From Phocaeicola_A sp963643925 (GTDB lineage: Bacteria > Bacteroidota > Bacteroidia > Bacteroidales > Bacteroidaceae), in assembly GCA_963643925.1 (NCBI GenBank), contig CAVINS010000043.1, forward strand, positions 1 to 29,596: a DNA stretch of 29,596 bases, in the 5' to 3' direction. Made by a program: the position numbers and the translations under genes. The notes under the pieces are model-generated. The model saw only the letters and a list, made by a program, of their open reading frames with translations, searched no databases and was not told where the DNA came from. How positions within the stretch are numbered: position 1 is the first letter of the stretch; each line of letters begins with the position of its first letter. Below are positions 15,027 to 23,144 of this stretch, one piece after another.

Positions 15027-17015
15027 ATGGAAAACGACAAGACAAACATCTACTGCTCCATCAGTCAGCAACTGAAGTACCTCCAATTGCTGAGCAATCA
15101 GTTTCCCACTATTGCGGCGGCAAGCACGGAAATCATCAACCTGGAGGCGATACTCAACCTTCCCAAAGGAACGGAGCATTTCATGAGTGACCTTCACGGC
15201 GAGTACGAGGCTTTCCAGCATGTGTTGAAGAATGCCTCCGGTGACGTGAAACGTAAAGTCAACGAAATCTTCGGCAATACCCTGCGTGAGTCAGAAAAGA
15301 AAGACCTCTGTACCTTAATATATTACCCCAAGCAGAAACTGGAACTGGTGAAGTCTGCCGAGAACGACCTCGAGGACTGGTACGTCATCACGCTTAACCA
15401 TCTCATACAGGTGTGCCGCAGTGTCTCTTCGAAGTACACCCGCTCGAAAGTGCGTAAAGCTTTGCCGACGGAGTTCTCCTACATCATACAGGAGCTGCTC
15501 CACGAGAATTCCATGGAGCCCAATAAGCATGGTTACGTGAACGTCATCATACAGACCATCATCGCCACCCATCGGGCGGACCAATTCATCGAGGCGATGT
15601 GTAACCTTATCCAGCGGTTGGTCATCGACTCACTCCATGTGATAGGCGACATCTTCGACCGTGGACCTGGGGCCCACCTTATCATGGACTTGCTCTGCAA
15701 CTACCACAATGTGGACATTCAGTGGGGCAATCACGACATCCTGTGGATGGGCGCTGCCGCCGGCTGCGACAGCTGCATTGCCAACGTGCTGCGCATAGCC
15801 ATGCGTTATGGCAACTTGGCTACCCTGGAGGATGGCTACGGCATCAACCTGCTACCGCTCGCCACCTTTGCCATGGACACTTACGGCGACGACCCCTGCA
15901 CCGTGTTCTATCCGAAGATGGACGAGGACGACAAGACTCACAACGAACGTACCCGCAAGCTCATTGCCCAAATGCATAAGGCCATCAGCGTGATACAGTT
16001 CAAGCTAGAGGCTGCCATCGTCAAGCGCCGACCCGAATTCGACATGACCGACCGCAACCTGTTGGACCTCATCGACTATGAACGGGGTGTACTGCGCATC
16101 AACGGTGCCGAGTATGAACTGTGCGACAATTATTTCCCCACTATAGATCCTAAGGACCCGACCAAACTAACCGACGAGGAGCAGGACATCGTGAGGAAGA
16201 TGCACCGCTCGTTCATCCTCAGCGAGAAACTCAAACGCCACATCCAGTGCCTCTATACCCACGGCAGCATGTATCTGGTGGTGAACTCCAACCTCCTCTA
16301 CCATGCCTCCGTACCCCTCAATGCCGACGGGTCGCTGAAGGAGATCTTCATACAGGGCAAACCCTACAAAGGCAAGGCCTTGCTCGATAAGATAGACAAC
16401 CTCGCCCGCTTGGCGTTCAACGACGACCCGTCGAAGGACAAAGCCTTTGCCATCGACTATATGTGGTACCTGTGGTGCGGCAAAGACTCTCCGCTGTTCG
16501 ACAAGTCGAAGATGGCAACCTTCGAGCGCTACTTCGTGAAGGACAAGTCCCTGCAAACTGAGGAGAAAGGCAACTACTATGCCCTGCGCGACAGCGAGGA
16601 GATGTGCGACCGCATGCTCGACGAGTTCCAGGTGACCGGCGAGCACCGACATATCATCAGCGGCCATGTCCCCGTGAAGACAAAGAAGGGCGAGAACCCC
16701 ATAAAGGCCAACGGCAAACTGTTGGTCATCGACGGAGGCTTCTCCAAGCCGTACCATTCCGAGACCGGCATTGCAGGCTATACTCTGGTCTATCATTCGC
16801 GCGGCTTGCAGCTCGTGCAACACGAGCCCTTCACCTCCGCCCAAGAGGCCATCCGCTATGGAAAGGACATCATCTCCACCACCCAGTTGGTGGAACTGAG
16901 CAGCAAGCGTGTGATGGTGCGCGACACCGACAAGGGTAAGGAACTGGAACGCCAGATCTGTGACCTCTACAACCTGCTCACCGCCTATCGCAAAGGAGTC
17001 ATCAAGGAACGGTGA
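15027..17015 (+). CDS. fbp: fructose-1,6-bisphosphatase class III
   Basis: A 662-residue cytosolic enzyme that hydrolyses fructose-1,6-bisphosphate to fructose-6-phosphate in gluconeogenesis. The metallophosphatase motifs are clear: SDLHGEYEAF from residue 54, GDIFDRGPG from 207 and WGNHDILWMGA from 233. Further family marks are SGHVPVKTKKGENPIKANGK and DGGFSKPYHSETGIAGYTL in the C-terminal half. Length and layout match the class III enzyme first known from Firmicutes and common in Bacteroides. It has its own promoter and follows the MATE gene with no sign of a shared job. The start at 15027 leaves a short A/T-rich leader. Confidence 0.96.
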   Translation: MENDKTNIYCSISQQLKYLQLLSNQFPTIAAASTEIINLEAILNLPKGTEHFMSDLHGEYEAFQHVLKNASGDVKRKVNEIFGNTLRESEKKDLCTLIYYPKQKLELVKSAENDLEDWYVITLNHLIQVCRSVSSKYTRSKVRKALPTEFSYIIQELLHENSMEPNKHGYVNVIIQTIIATHRADQFIEAMCNLIQRLVIDSLHVIGDIFDRGPGAHLIMDLLCNYHNVDIQWGNHDILWMGAAAGCDSCIANVLRIAMRYGNLATLEDGYGINLLPLATFAMDTYGDDPCTVFYPKMDEDDKTHNERTRKLIAQMHKAISVIQFKLEAAIVKRRPEFDMTDRNLLDLIDYERGVLRINGAEYELCDNYFPTIDPKDPTKLTDEEQDIVRKMHRSFILSEKLKRHIQCLYTHGSMYLVVNSNLLYHASVPLNADGSLKEIFIQGKPYKGKALLDKIDNLARLAFNDDPSKDKAFAIDYMWYLWCGKDSPLFDKSKMATFERYFVKDKSLQTEEKGNYYALRDSEEMCDRMLDEFQVTGEHRHIISGHVPVKTKKGENPIKANGKLLVIDGGFSKPYHSETGIAGYTLVYHSRGLQLVQHEPFTSAQEAIRYGKDIISTTQLVELSSKRVMVRDTDKGKELERQICDLYNLLTAYRKGVIKER

Positions 17016-17160
17016 TTGCCGCTCCGCCATTCCCGCTCTTCCTCCTTCAAGGGCTGAAGACTATAAGTCTGGTGGCCTGATGGAGTTTGCTCGGGAGTAT
17101 GCAATCGGCCTACAGATGAACTTTTTTCTGAAAGTAAGGAATATATTGTTCCAATTTTCA

Positions 17161-17168
17161 TACTTTTG
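17161..17168 (+). promoter_or_regulatory. -7 box of the ECF sigma gene
   Basis: TACTTTTG matches TAnnTTTG, 44 bp before the start codon at 17213. No TTTG lies at -33. Confidence 0.5.
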
Positions 17169-17212
17169 CCGCTTAATAGCAAGACAATGTTACAGAGAGA
17201 GGATTGGAATGC

Positions 17213-17794
17213 ATGACAAACTCGGATACTACATACAGTGAAGCGCGCGACAAATTCAGACAGATGTACGAACAACGTCACGTCGAACTCGTGGATTTCG
17301 CCGCGGGGATGGTAGCCCGTCGCGATGTGGCAGAGGACCTCGTGCAGGAACTCTTCGCCCGTATGTGGGAGAAGGGTGTGGACACGAACCAACTGACCGA
17401 AGGCTATCTGTTTACCAGCGTGAAGAATGCCGCCATCGACTACCTACGCCGGGTAGAGATGGAGAATCGATATGCCGAGCAGGTGGAGCTCACCGCGGAG
17501 GAGACCACCGAATGGGAAGAGCAACTGGATGAACAGATGCTGACGCTGCTATTCAAGGAGATAGACAAACTGCCGGAGCGTTGCCGTGAGATTTTTCTGC
17601 TCCATCTGGACGGATACAGCAACGATGAGATAGCCGAACAGATGAACCTCTCTGTGCTGACCGTGAAGACCCAAAAGAAACGGGCCATGAAGAAACTTCG
17701 CGATTACTTCGACGACGAAGGAGAACGCACGGGATTGCTGCCGATACTCTCGATTGCTGGCATGGCCTTGATTTGCTGTACCGCTTTGCTCTGA
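17213..17794 (+). CDS. ECF RNA polymerase sigma factor with hydrophobic tail
   Basis: A 193-residue sigma-70 family protein of the small ECF type. Region 2 shows VAEDLVQELFARMWEK and YLFTSVKNAAIDYLRR, which bind core and the -10 region. Region 4 shows LPERCREIFLLHLDGYSN, DEIAEQMNLSVLTVKTQKKR and AMKKLRDYF, the -35 helix-turn-helix. The last ~20 residues (LLPILSIAGMALICCTALL) are strongly hydrophobic and could form a membrane anchor. ATG 17213 is preferred over an upstream TTG at 17204, because AGAGAGG (about 17195-17201) sits at a proper distance from the ATG. No FecR-type anti-sigma and no SusC/SusD pair follows; the next gene is convergent, so it is an orphan regulator. Its targets are unknown. 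Confidence 0.9.
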   Translation: MTNSDTTYSEARDKFRQMYEQRHVELVDFAAGMVARRDVAEDLVQELFARMWEKGVDTNQLTEGYLFTSVKNAAIDYLRRVEMENRYAEQVELTAEETTEWEEQLDEQMLTLLFKEIDKLPERCREIFLLHLDGYSNDEIAEQMNLSVLTVKTQKKRAMKKLRDYFDDEGERTGLLPILSIAGMALICCTALL

Positions 17795-17821
17795 ATCCTC
17801 ACAGCCCATTACTCCATAATA

Positions 17822-17848
17822 AAAGGCGACTCCTCACGAGCCACCTTT
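17822..17848. terminator. possible hairpin between sigma gene and GH127
   Basis: AAAGG (17822-17826) pairs with CCTTT (17844-17848), with three more inner pairs interrupted by mismatches. It lies between two convergent stops, where a terminator is expected, but the stem is imperfect and there is no clean T-run. Confidence 0.3.
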
Positions 17849-17913
17849 CACTCATTTATGACAATTTATTAACCTTAAAGCACTAAATGTGCTCCGCAGT
17901 ATATACAATAGTC

Positions 17914-19974
17914 TTATTTAGTCGCAGCGGTTGCCGTGGGGCGAACCGCTGTCACATCCTGCGGAAGCCATATCTTCATGTTGCCCTTGCCACGGTGAGC
18001 CCACGCGAAGTAGGGGATGAGGGTGAGGTCGGTATCGCGGACGGTCAGCTGGCCTTCCTTGTTGTAGGACAACGTCTGTGCCTTGGTCTGCAAGGTAACC
18101 AGTTGCTGACCTTTGTAGAGGGTGAGCACGTCGCGATAGTCGTTGGCAATAAAGCCGTCGTAAGCCTGTTGTCCCTCGGTGAAGGTGGGCTGTCGGTTGA
18201 CGAGGATGCTCATGAGGTCGGTACCGCTGTTGTCGGGCCATTCGGCACAGTAGACCAACGGACCGCGTTGCACTGAGACGCAATCCTTGTCGGCAACCAC
18301 ATTCTTATTGGCTACAATGGTGCGTACAGGCATATCGAAATGCACTCGTACCTGATCGCCCTTCTTCCACTTGCGGTCGATGGTGAAGTATCCGTCGGCC
18401 GTAATTTCACCCTCTGCGGCCTGTTCGTTGACGGTGATGGTGTACGAGGGTTGCTGTTTGTCGCTATAGACGTAGAGGTCCGAAGGAACGGGCTGTCCCT
18501 TGAGCCATCCAGGGACACGCACCTTCATGGCAAACTGTCCAGCTTTGTTGGCATCCACGTTGATGGCGATGTCACCGTCCCACGGATAGCGGGTATCCTG
18601 CGCGAGGCTGACCTTCTTGCCGGCAACGCTGAGCGAGACGCTGTTGTCGAGGAAGAGGTTCACATAGACGTTGCGGTCCTTCACTGCATAGACGTAGCCC
18701 GGCAACGAGGGGAGAAAGCGGCAGATGTTGCTGGGGCAGCAAGCACAGCCGAACCAGGGCTGACGTGCGTGCTGACCGGTGCTCTCCAACGGGTTGGGGT
18801 AGTAGAAGCTGCCGCCGTCGAGGCTCACACCACTGATGAGGCCATTGTAGAGCGTGCGCTCCAGCACGTCGTAATATTTGCTCTCGCCATGGAGCAGGAA
18901 GAGACGATGGTTGACGTAGACATTGCCGATGGCGGCGCACGTCTCGCAGTACGCCGTCAGGTTGGGCAACTCATAGTTGGCTCCGAAAGCCTCGCCATGG
19001 CTCGTGGCGCCTATACCTCCAGTGATGTAGAGTTTCTTGCTGACGATATTCTCCCAGATGCGGTCGATGGCATGGATGTAGGCCGTGTCACCCGTGAGGG
19101 CTGCCACATCGGCCATACCGGCATACATGTAGGCTGCACGTACGGCGTGGCCCACCGCCTCCGACTGCTCAACCACGGGTTGGTGGCTCTGCGAGTAGTT
19201 GTTCTTTATGGTCGTCTTGCCCCGGTAGTCGAGGAAGAACTTGGCCTCGTCGAGGTAACGTTTGTCGCCCGTAGCCAAGTAGAGTTTGCAGAGTCCCATC
19301 TCGGCTATCTGATGGCCGGGCACTACGCAAGCCTGTCCTTCGTCGGGTCCCACCTCACGGACTACGCAGTCTGCATAGCGGATGGCGATGTTCAGAAACT
19401 TGCGGCTGCCGGTGGCTTGGTAGTGAGCTACTGCAGCCTCGGTCATGTGGCCCAGGTTATAGAGTTCGTGGCTCAGGTCCTCCGTCTTGCTCCAACGTGT
19501 AGGTCCTGCCCAACGATGTGGATGTTTGGGGTTCTGTGTGCGTGCCGTGTAGAGGTATCCGTCAGCCTCCTGTGCCGCACCGATGATGTTGAGCACGCTG
19601 TCGATGTAGGTTTTCAGTTTCTTGTCCGGGTAGGTCTGTAGAATGTACGATGCCCCCTCGATAGTCTTATAGGGGTCGGTATCGTCGAAACTGAATGGCA
19701 TCAGCTTGCTGACGTCATAGTCTTCGCTAGGGTGTACGGCTCGCTCGAAATTCTTGTATCTCCCTTCACTCTCGCATTTGCTGAATGCCAAGGGGATAGT
19801 GACTTTGCGTGAGGTCTCCAGCCGCTGTCCCCAGAAGGAGTTGCCGTCTACCTTCACCGATGTGAAGGGAACGGGTGTGATGGGGTAGCCGCTGGACGGA
19901 TTGTTGTTCTTCTGTGACATGACCGGCAGTAAGGAGACTGCTGCCAAGGCAGTGGTAAGGATTATCTGTCTCAT
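17914..19974 (-). CDS. GH127 beta-L-arabinofuranosidase, exported
   Basis: A 686-residue glycosidase of the former DUF1680 family. The N-terminal signal peptide (MRQIILTTALAAVSLLPVMS) sends it to the periplasm or beyond. The GH127 active site is intact: E328 in SHGEAFG (acid/base), and the Zn-thiolate set E344 and C346 (AYCETCA) with C412 and C413 (CACCPSN), where a Cys acts as nucleophile. The E328-E344 spacing of 16 equals that of the characterised Bifidobacterium enzyme HypBA1. The (alpha/alpha)6 barrel is followed by C-terminal beta domains. Family members release terminal beta-L-arabinofuranose, from plant hydroxyproline-linked arabinans or from rhamnogalacturonan II side chains. It is a single-gene unit with a TAAATTTG box upstream. 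The true substrate is uncertain. Confidence 0.92.
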   Translation of the reverse strand: MRQIILTTALAAVSLLPVMSQKNNNPSSGYPITPVPFTSVKVDGNSFWGQRLETSRKVTIPLAFSKCESEGRYKNFERAVHPSEDYDVSKLMPFSFDDTDPYKTIEGASYILQTYPDKKLKTYIDSVLNIIGAAQEADGYLYTARTQNPKHPHRWAGPTRWSKTEDLSHELYNLGHMTEAAVAHYQATGSRKFLNIAIRYADCVVREVGPDEGQACVVPGHQIAEMGLCKLYLATGDKRYLDEAKFFLDYRGKTTIKNNYSQSHQPVVEQSEAVGHAVRAAYMYAGMADVAALTGDTAYIHAIDRIWENIVSKKLYITGGIGATSHGEAFGANYELPNLTAYCETCAAIGNVYVNHRLFLLHGESKYYDVLERTLYNGLISGVSLDGGSFYYPNPLESTGQHARQPWFGCACCPSNICRFLPSLPGYVYAVKDRNVYVNLFLDNSVSLSVAGKKVSLAQDTRYPWDGDIAINVDANKAGQFAMKVRVPGWLKGQPVPSDLYVYSDKQQPSYTITVNEQAAEGEITADGYFTIDRKWKKGDQVRVHFDMPVRTIVANKNVVADKDCVSVQRGPLVYCAEWPDNSGTDLMSILVNRQPTFTEGQQAYDGFIANDYRDVLTLYKGQQLVTLQTKAQTLSYNKEGQLTVRDTDLTLIPYFAWAHRGKGNMKIWLPQDVTAVRPTATAATK

Positions 19975-20020
19975 AGATTCTACAGTTTTTGTTTTTAATC
20001 AGGGTTGTCAATATCGTTGG

Positions 20021-20028
20021 CAAATTTA
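20021..20028 (-). promoter_or_regulatory. -7 box of the GH127 gene
   Basis: The minus strand reads TAAATTTG, a full match to TAnnTTTG, 46 bp upstream of the GH127 start. No clear -33 partner was found. Confidence 0.5.
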
Positions 20029-20236
20029 TGAATAAATCATGATTTATATGCCCGTATGGTAAGGAAAATCAAAGTCGGTACACTTCATATCCGAGATGAA
20101 TTACTCTTTCACTTGTGCGTCATCATCGGTGCAGACGGAATTATCGTCGCCATATGGTATGGCAATGGTTATCATAACAAGTTCAGTTTAAAAGATACTT
20201 GCGGGCCTAATGGGCAGACCCCTCAACCCGCTAGTG
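20029..20236. other. AT-richer gap between GH127 and the chimeric gene
   Basis: No convincing gene. It contains the dyad GCCATA-TGG-TATGGC (20150-20164) and a nearby TTA-TCA-TAA. Either could be part of a regulator site for GH127. The stretch is richer in A and T than the genes around it. A 77-residue plus-strand frame (20056-20289) runs into the chimeric gene and looks like chance. Confidence 0.4.
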
Positions 20237-22126
20237 TCACTCCTCCACTGCCCAACTGTCCACGGTACCGGTGGTGGAGGAGAAACTGATGCCGACCTTG
20301 TAGAGCTTGCGGGCATCGGCTTTGTACTCGTTGGCATAGCCTTTTTCCCGTATTTGCTGGAGGGCCTCCTCGGCGGTGCCGTTCAGCTTGAACTCGAAGA
20401 TGTAGACATAGTTGTTCGCTTCTACCACGCAGTCCACACGCCCCTGGCTTTGTTGCTTCTCCACGTAGACTAGGTGGGTACTCAGCAGGCGTAGAATCAA
20501 GTAGAACGTATAGTGGAAATCGCGCTCTTGTTCCTCTTCGGTATTCTTCCTACGTAAGGAATAGGGGATGCCGGCAAAGAATGACGTGATGTGTTTGCGG
20601 AAGTCGTCCAAACGTCCCTCGTCAAGCATATCCACGGCTTTCCCTACCCACGAGTCCACGCTTTTGGTGGTCTTCATGTAGCTGTTTGCCAGGATGGAGA
20701 CGAAACCGCTCTTCACCTCGTCGTTAGGGTAGTCGAGGCGGAACCTCTGTGTCAGTGGTTTGTAGTCCTTTATTGTGAGGTATCCGCTTTGATAAATCAT
20801 TGGCAGAGGACGTTCCACGTCAGCCTTATAGTCCGCAAACTCTTTCTCCTCGTAGTAATCCGAGGTCAATTCGTCCATGGTTTGTCTGAAGTGTTCCAAC
20901 AGACGCACCAGATATGTGGGTGTGCCCGTCTTGAACCAGTAGTCACCCAAACGTTGGGAGGCTAGAGCGTTCAACAGGCTGAATGGATTGTACACGCCAA
21001 CCATCCGTTCCGAGAAATGATAGCCGTCATACCGTTTCTTCAGAGTCGCTTTCATCTCATCGTATGAGCAATTGAAACGGGAAGCCATTTGCTGGATGGG
21101 CATTGCGAAATAGTGTTCCATCTCTTCTTCGGAGATGCCGCATAACGTATCGAACATAGGTTCCATGCTGATGTCACGTGGTTGGTTGTATCCGCTGAAT
21201 ACGCTCACTTGGGAGAATTTGGTCACGCCTGTGAGGAAGACGAATTGCAGGTCCGCATCGGCGGCCTTGAAGGTGCCGTAGAATGCCTTGAGGATATCGC
21301 GGTTCCGCTTTCTAAGCAGCATCCAGCGGGTTCCCTTAATGACCTTCCGTTTGTTCACGTCTTTTTCGGCATGCCACAGTTGCCGACGGAGTTGGTCAAC
21401 CCTTTCATTCATAAGCTTTACCACATGAAAATGGTCTACCACAAGTGATGCATTGGGGATGTTTTCTGTAACTGCTCCAGTATAAGCGGAAGACAAGTCC
21501 GTGCATACAGCCTTTATGTCATTTTTCCTGTCGCCTAGCTTCTTCCAGAAGCCTTCTAGCGAAGCCTTGCCGTTTCCGTCACCGACATAAACAATACGGC
21601 CAGTCTCCAAATCAACAACTATAGTCTTGTAAACCTGTCCTTTATGGGTCGCGAACTCATCTATGGAGATGTATTTAAGATTGGAAAGGTCTGGATTGCC
21701 ATACTCTTTTTGCAAAAACTCCATTTGTATGTTACGCACCATGTCCCAAGAGACGTCCAGAAACCATGCTATATCCTGTATGGTAGCGAAGCGCGACAAG
21801 TCTATTACCATATTGGCAAAAGCTATTGTGTGTCTCCGCTTACCCTTGACGAAATCAATCCCCTCCTGCTTTATGCAACCACAGTCCGAACATTTGACAC
21901 GCTGGACCTTCATTTCCACATAGGTCTTTGAGCAGCCTAATGGCACACTTGCAAAGCGCCGGTTTGTATAACCATCCCGCACCACGTTATGGCTTCCACA
22001 CTCCGGACAACAAAGTTTTTCGGCTGGAGTGTGGATATTCAAAACTATTTGATTACTTTCGCAACGCATATCCAAACATTCTTGCAAGGATATGCCAAAG
22101 GCTTTATGCGTTATGCTGGCATTCAT
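20237..22126 (-). CDS. chimeric protein: ISL3 transposase N-part fused to AAA/PD-(D/E)XK nuclease C-part
   Basis: One open frame of 629 residues made of two unrelated gene pieces. Residues 1 to about 272 are an ISL3-family transposase: zinc cysteines C39/C40-C43 and C79-C82, a helix-turn-helix (TIQDIAWFLDVSWDMVRNI), and two of the three catalytic acids, D156 (YISIDEFATHKG) and D231 (VVDHFHVVKLMN). It stops after KGTRWMLLRK, so the last catalytic Glu is missing and it should not transpose. From about residue 274 (NRDILKAFYGTFKAADADL, then FVFLTGVTKFSQVSVFSG) the protein is the C-terminal part of a Bacteroidetes AAA-ATPase-like protein with a PDDEXK_9 nuclease; Walker A and B are lost, but the nuclease triad D565 and E578-F-K580 (IFEFKLNG) is kept. 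The junction is near 21304-21313. The frame is kept across the junction. Whether the product is made or active is unknown. Confidence 0.85.
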   Translation of the reverse strand: MNASITHKAFGISLQECLDMRCESNQIVLNIHTPAEKLCCPECGSHNVVRDGYTNRRFASVPLGCSKTYVEMKVQRVKCSDCGCIKQEGIDFVKGKRRHTIAFANMVIDLSRFATIQDIAWFLDVSWDMVRNIQMEFLQKEYGNPDLSNLKYISIDEFATHKGQVYKTIVVDLETGRIVYVGDGNGKASLEGFWKKLGDRKNDIKAVCTDLSSAYTGAVTENIPNASLVVDHFHVVKLMNERVDQLRRQLWHAEKDVNKRKVIKGTRWMLLRKRNRDILKAFYGTFKAADADLQFVFLTGVTKFSQVSVFSGYNQPRDISMEPMFDTLCGISEEEMEHYFAMPIQQMASRFNCSYDEMKATLKKRYDGYHFSERMVGVYNPFSLLNALASQRLGDYWFKTGTPTYLVRLLEHFRQTMDELTSDYYEEKEFADYKADVERPLPMIYQSGYLTIKDYKPLTQRFRLDYPNDEVKSGFVSILANSYMKTTKSVDSWVGKAVDMLDEGRLDDFRKHITSFFAGIPYSLRRKNTEEEQERDFHYTFYLILRLLSTHLVYVEKQQSQGRVDCVVEANNYVYIFEFKLNGTAEEALQQIREKGYANEYKADARKLYKVGISFSSTTGTVDSWAVEE

Positions 22127-22168
22127 ATTTCTTTGGGTTTGGTCACTACAAAGATATATAATGCCAGC
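22115..22168 (-). repeat. hairpin over the transposase promoter and start codon
   Basis: Arms 22115-22135 and 22149-22168 pair over 19 positions (9 + 4 + 6) with one bulge and one mismatch; the loop is 13 nt. Read on the minus strand, the 5' arm contains the -7 box and the 3' arm contains the ATG at 22126-22124 and the next codons. Confidence 0.8.
22149..22156 (-). promoter_or_regulatory. -7 box of the transposase
   Basis: The minus strand reads TATCTTTG, a full TAnnTTTG match, 22 bp upstream of the ATG. Transcription from here would start in the hairpin loop, giving a short leader of roughly 17-20 nt. Confidence 0.55.
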
Positions 22169-22223
22169 TTTATTTTTGCTATATAACCCTTTTATTTTTG
22201 TGTTTTATCTATGCATTTAACGG

Positions 22224-22261
22224 AAGAGCCCTTATTGTTGACAGAACCGGTGTAAGAGCCC
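22224..22261 (-). repeat. paired GGGCTCTT motifs at the IS end
   Basis: The plus strand has AAGAGCCC at 22224-22231 and again at 22254-22261, exactly 30 bp apart. These are likely terminal and subterminal transposase-binding sites of the ISL3 element. Confidence 0.6.
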
Positions 22262-22698
22262 TTCTCGGTGTTCATCGGGTCGGCAATGCTTAGCGAACTG
22301 TCGGCCACAATCTTGGAAAGTGTAAGTGCGAACGTCGCACCCGGCAACTCGAACACCATTGATATGGTGGTGGAGGTGGGCATACCCAGTGAGTTGAAGA
22401 CATTCAACAACACGATATCCGTCACCATGATGGCCAGGAAGATGTACATCGGCTCGTTGAAGTAGAACTGCTCGGGACGGAAGATGCCGTGACGGGCTAT
22501 CTCCATCATACCATTACTCATGGCCGCTCCGCAGAACACTCCCACGGCGGCAATGATGATGATCGTCTTGAACGTGGCTGCCTTGGCTCCAATGGCGGAG
22601 TTGAGGAAGTTTACCGCGTCGTTGCTCACTCCCACGGAGAGGTCGAACACGGCCAGCACGAACAGGGAAATGACAATACCTAAATAAATTGCTTCCAT
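22261..22698 (-). pseudogene. large-type PiT phosphate permease, N-terminal fragment
   Basis: About 146 residues of a second PiT transporter, starting MEAIYLGIVISLFVLAVFDL. The hallmark LSVGVSNDAVNFLNSAIGAK and the second motif MPTSTTISMVFELPGATF are present, with about four hydrophobic helices. The family form with this N-terminus is usually far longer (over 700 residues). Here the frame leaves family sequence after ADPMNTEKG, runs into the IS end and stops at 22192. The rest of the gene is not in the window; past the IS remnant come nuclease sequence and GH127. It must be inactive. It starts 47 bp downstream of a weak -7 box (GACCTTTG, 22746-22753). Confidence 0.85.
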
Positions 22699-23011
22699 TT
22701 GTTGTAGCGTTAATTATTGACCTATACGCCTAATTATTTTGGCTGCAAAGGTCCAAGGCTATGTTATAATGTGGTGTCATAGATGTTGCAATCTTGTTAC
22801 AAAACCCGCCGAAATCTTCTCTACTACAGGGCTTAATGCGGGTAACAATCTCACATTATATGTAGCTATAATTTAGAACAGATTTTTATTTTGGAAAACT
22901 TTTTCGCAAGCTCTGTCTCGTAATGTGCTGAGTATCAGGCATCGCTTATCTAGTTTTGGAAAACTTTGCATTCTAAATCACGTTTCAAGTGTCATTATTT
23001 TGCATGTCTCG
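22699..23011. other. divergent intergenic region upstream of nrdD
   Basis: No gene is seen. It holds a weak minus-strand -7 box for the PiT fragment (GACCTTTG, 22746-22753), a dyad CCCGC/GCGGG (22805-22809, 22838-22842) flanked by TTGTTA/TAACAA, and a 14-bp direct repeat described separately. The stretch is AT-rich. Confidence 0.5.
22889..22967 (+). repeat. 14-bp direct repeat upstream of nrdD
   Basis: TTTTGGAAAACTTT occurs at 22889-22902 and at 22954-22967, 65 bp apart (about six helical turns). The core has the small dyad TTTT-GG-AAAA. The second copy ends 45 bp before the -33 element, so both could be operator sites. Confidence 0.6.
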
Positions 23012-23042
23012 TTTGGCGGTGACCAAAACTTAGTTACCTTTG
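23012..23042 (+). promoter_or_regulatory. promoter of nrdDG
   Basis: TTTG (23012-23015) and TACCTTTG (23035-23042) are 19 bp apart, a perfect consensus match. The start codon is 102 bp downstream, leaving a leader of about 95 nt with small dyads, such as ATAGG-AAT-CCTAT near 23081-23093. Confidence 0.8.
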
Positions 23043-23144
23043 CGGCTACTAACCGGACCCCCTTCCGTGTGTCCCCGTATGGATAGGAATCCTATGGTGG
23101 AATTGGTGAAAATGTAACATATAATAATAGATAAAACAACAACT

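Larger units (their letters stand above)
21304..22261 (-). mobile_element. ISL3-family insertion sequence, one end only
   Basis: This is the left part of an IS. It holds a promoter, a start-codon hairpin and about 272 codons of an ISL3 transposase, normally about 400. The outer end lies in a broken PiT gene and carries GGGCTCTT on the minus strand, the classic start of ISL3 terminal repeats (GGCTCTT...). A second GGGCTCTT lies 30 bp inside. The other end of the IS is absent, because the element is cut at about 21304-21313, where nuclease coding sequence begins. The outer boundary at 22260/22261 is the best estimate; 22230/22231 is possible. Confidence 0.75.

Noticed and set aside
18340..19641. 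433-residue plus-strand open frame in the GH127 gene
   Set aside because: Antisense shadow; GH127 on the other strand has a complete active site and signal peptide.
20056..20289. 77-residue plus-strand frame beside the chimeric gene
   Set aside because: It runs into the coding region of the chimera on the other strand, has no recognisable motif and no promoter.
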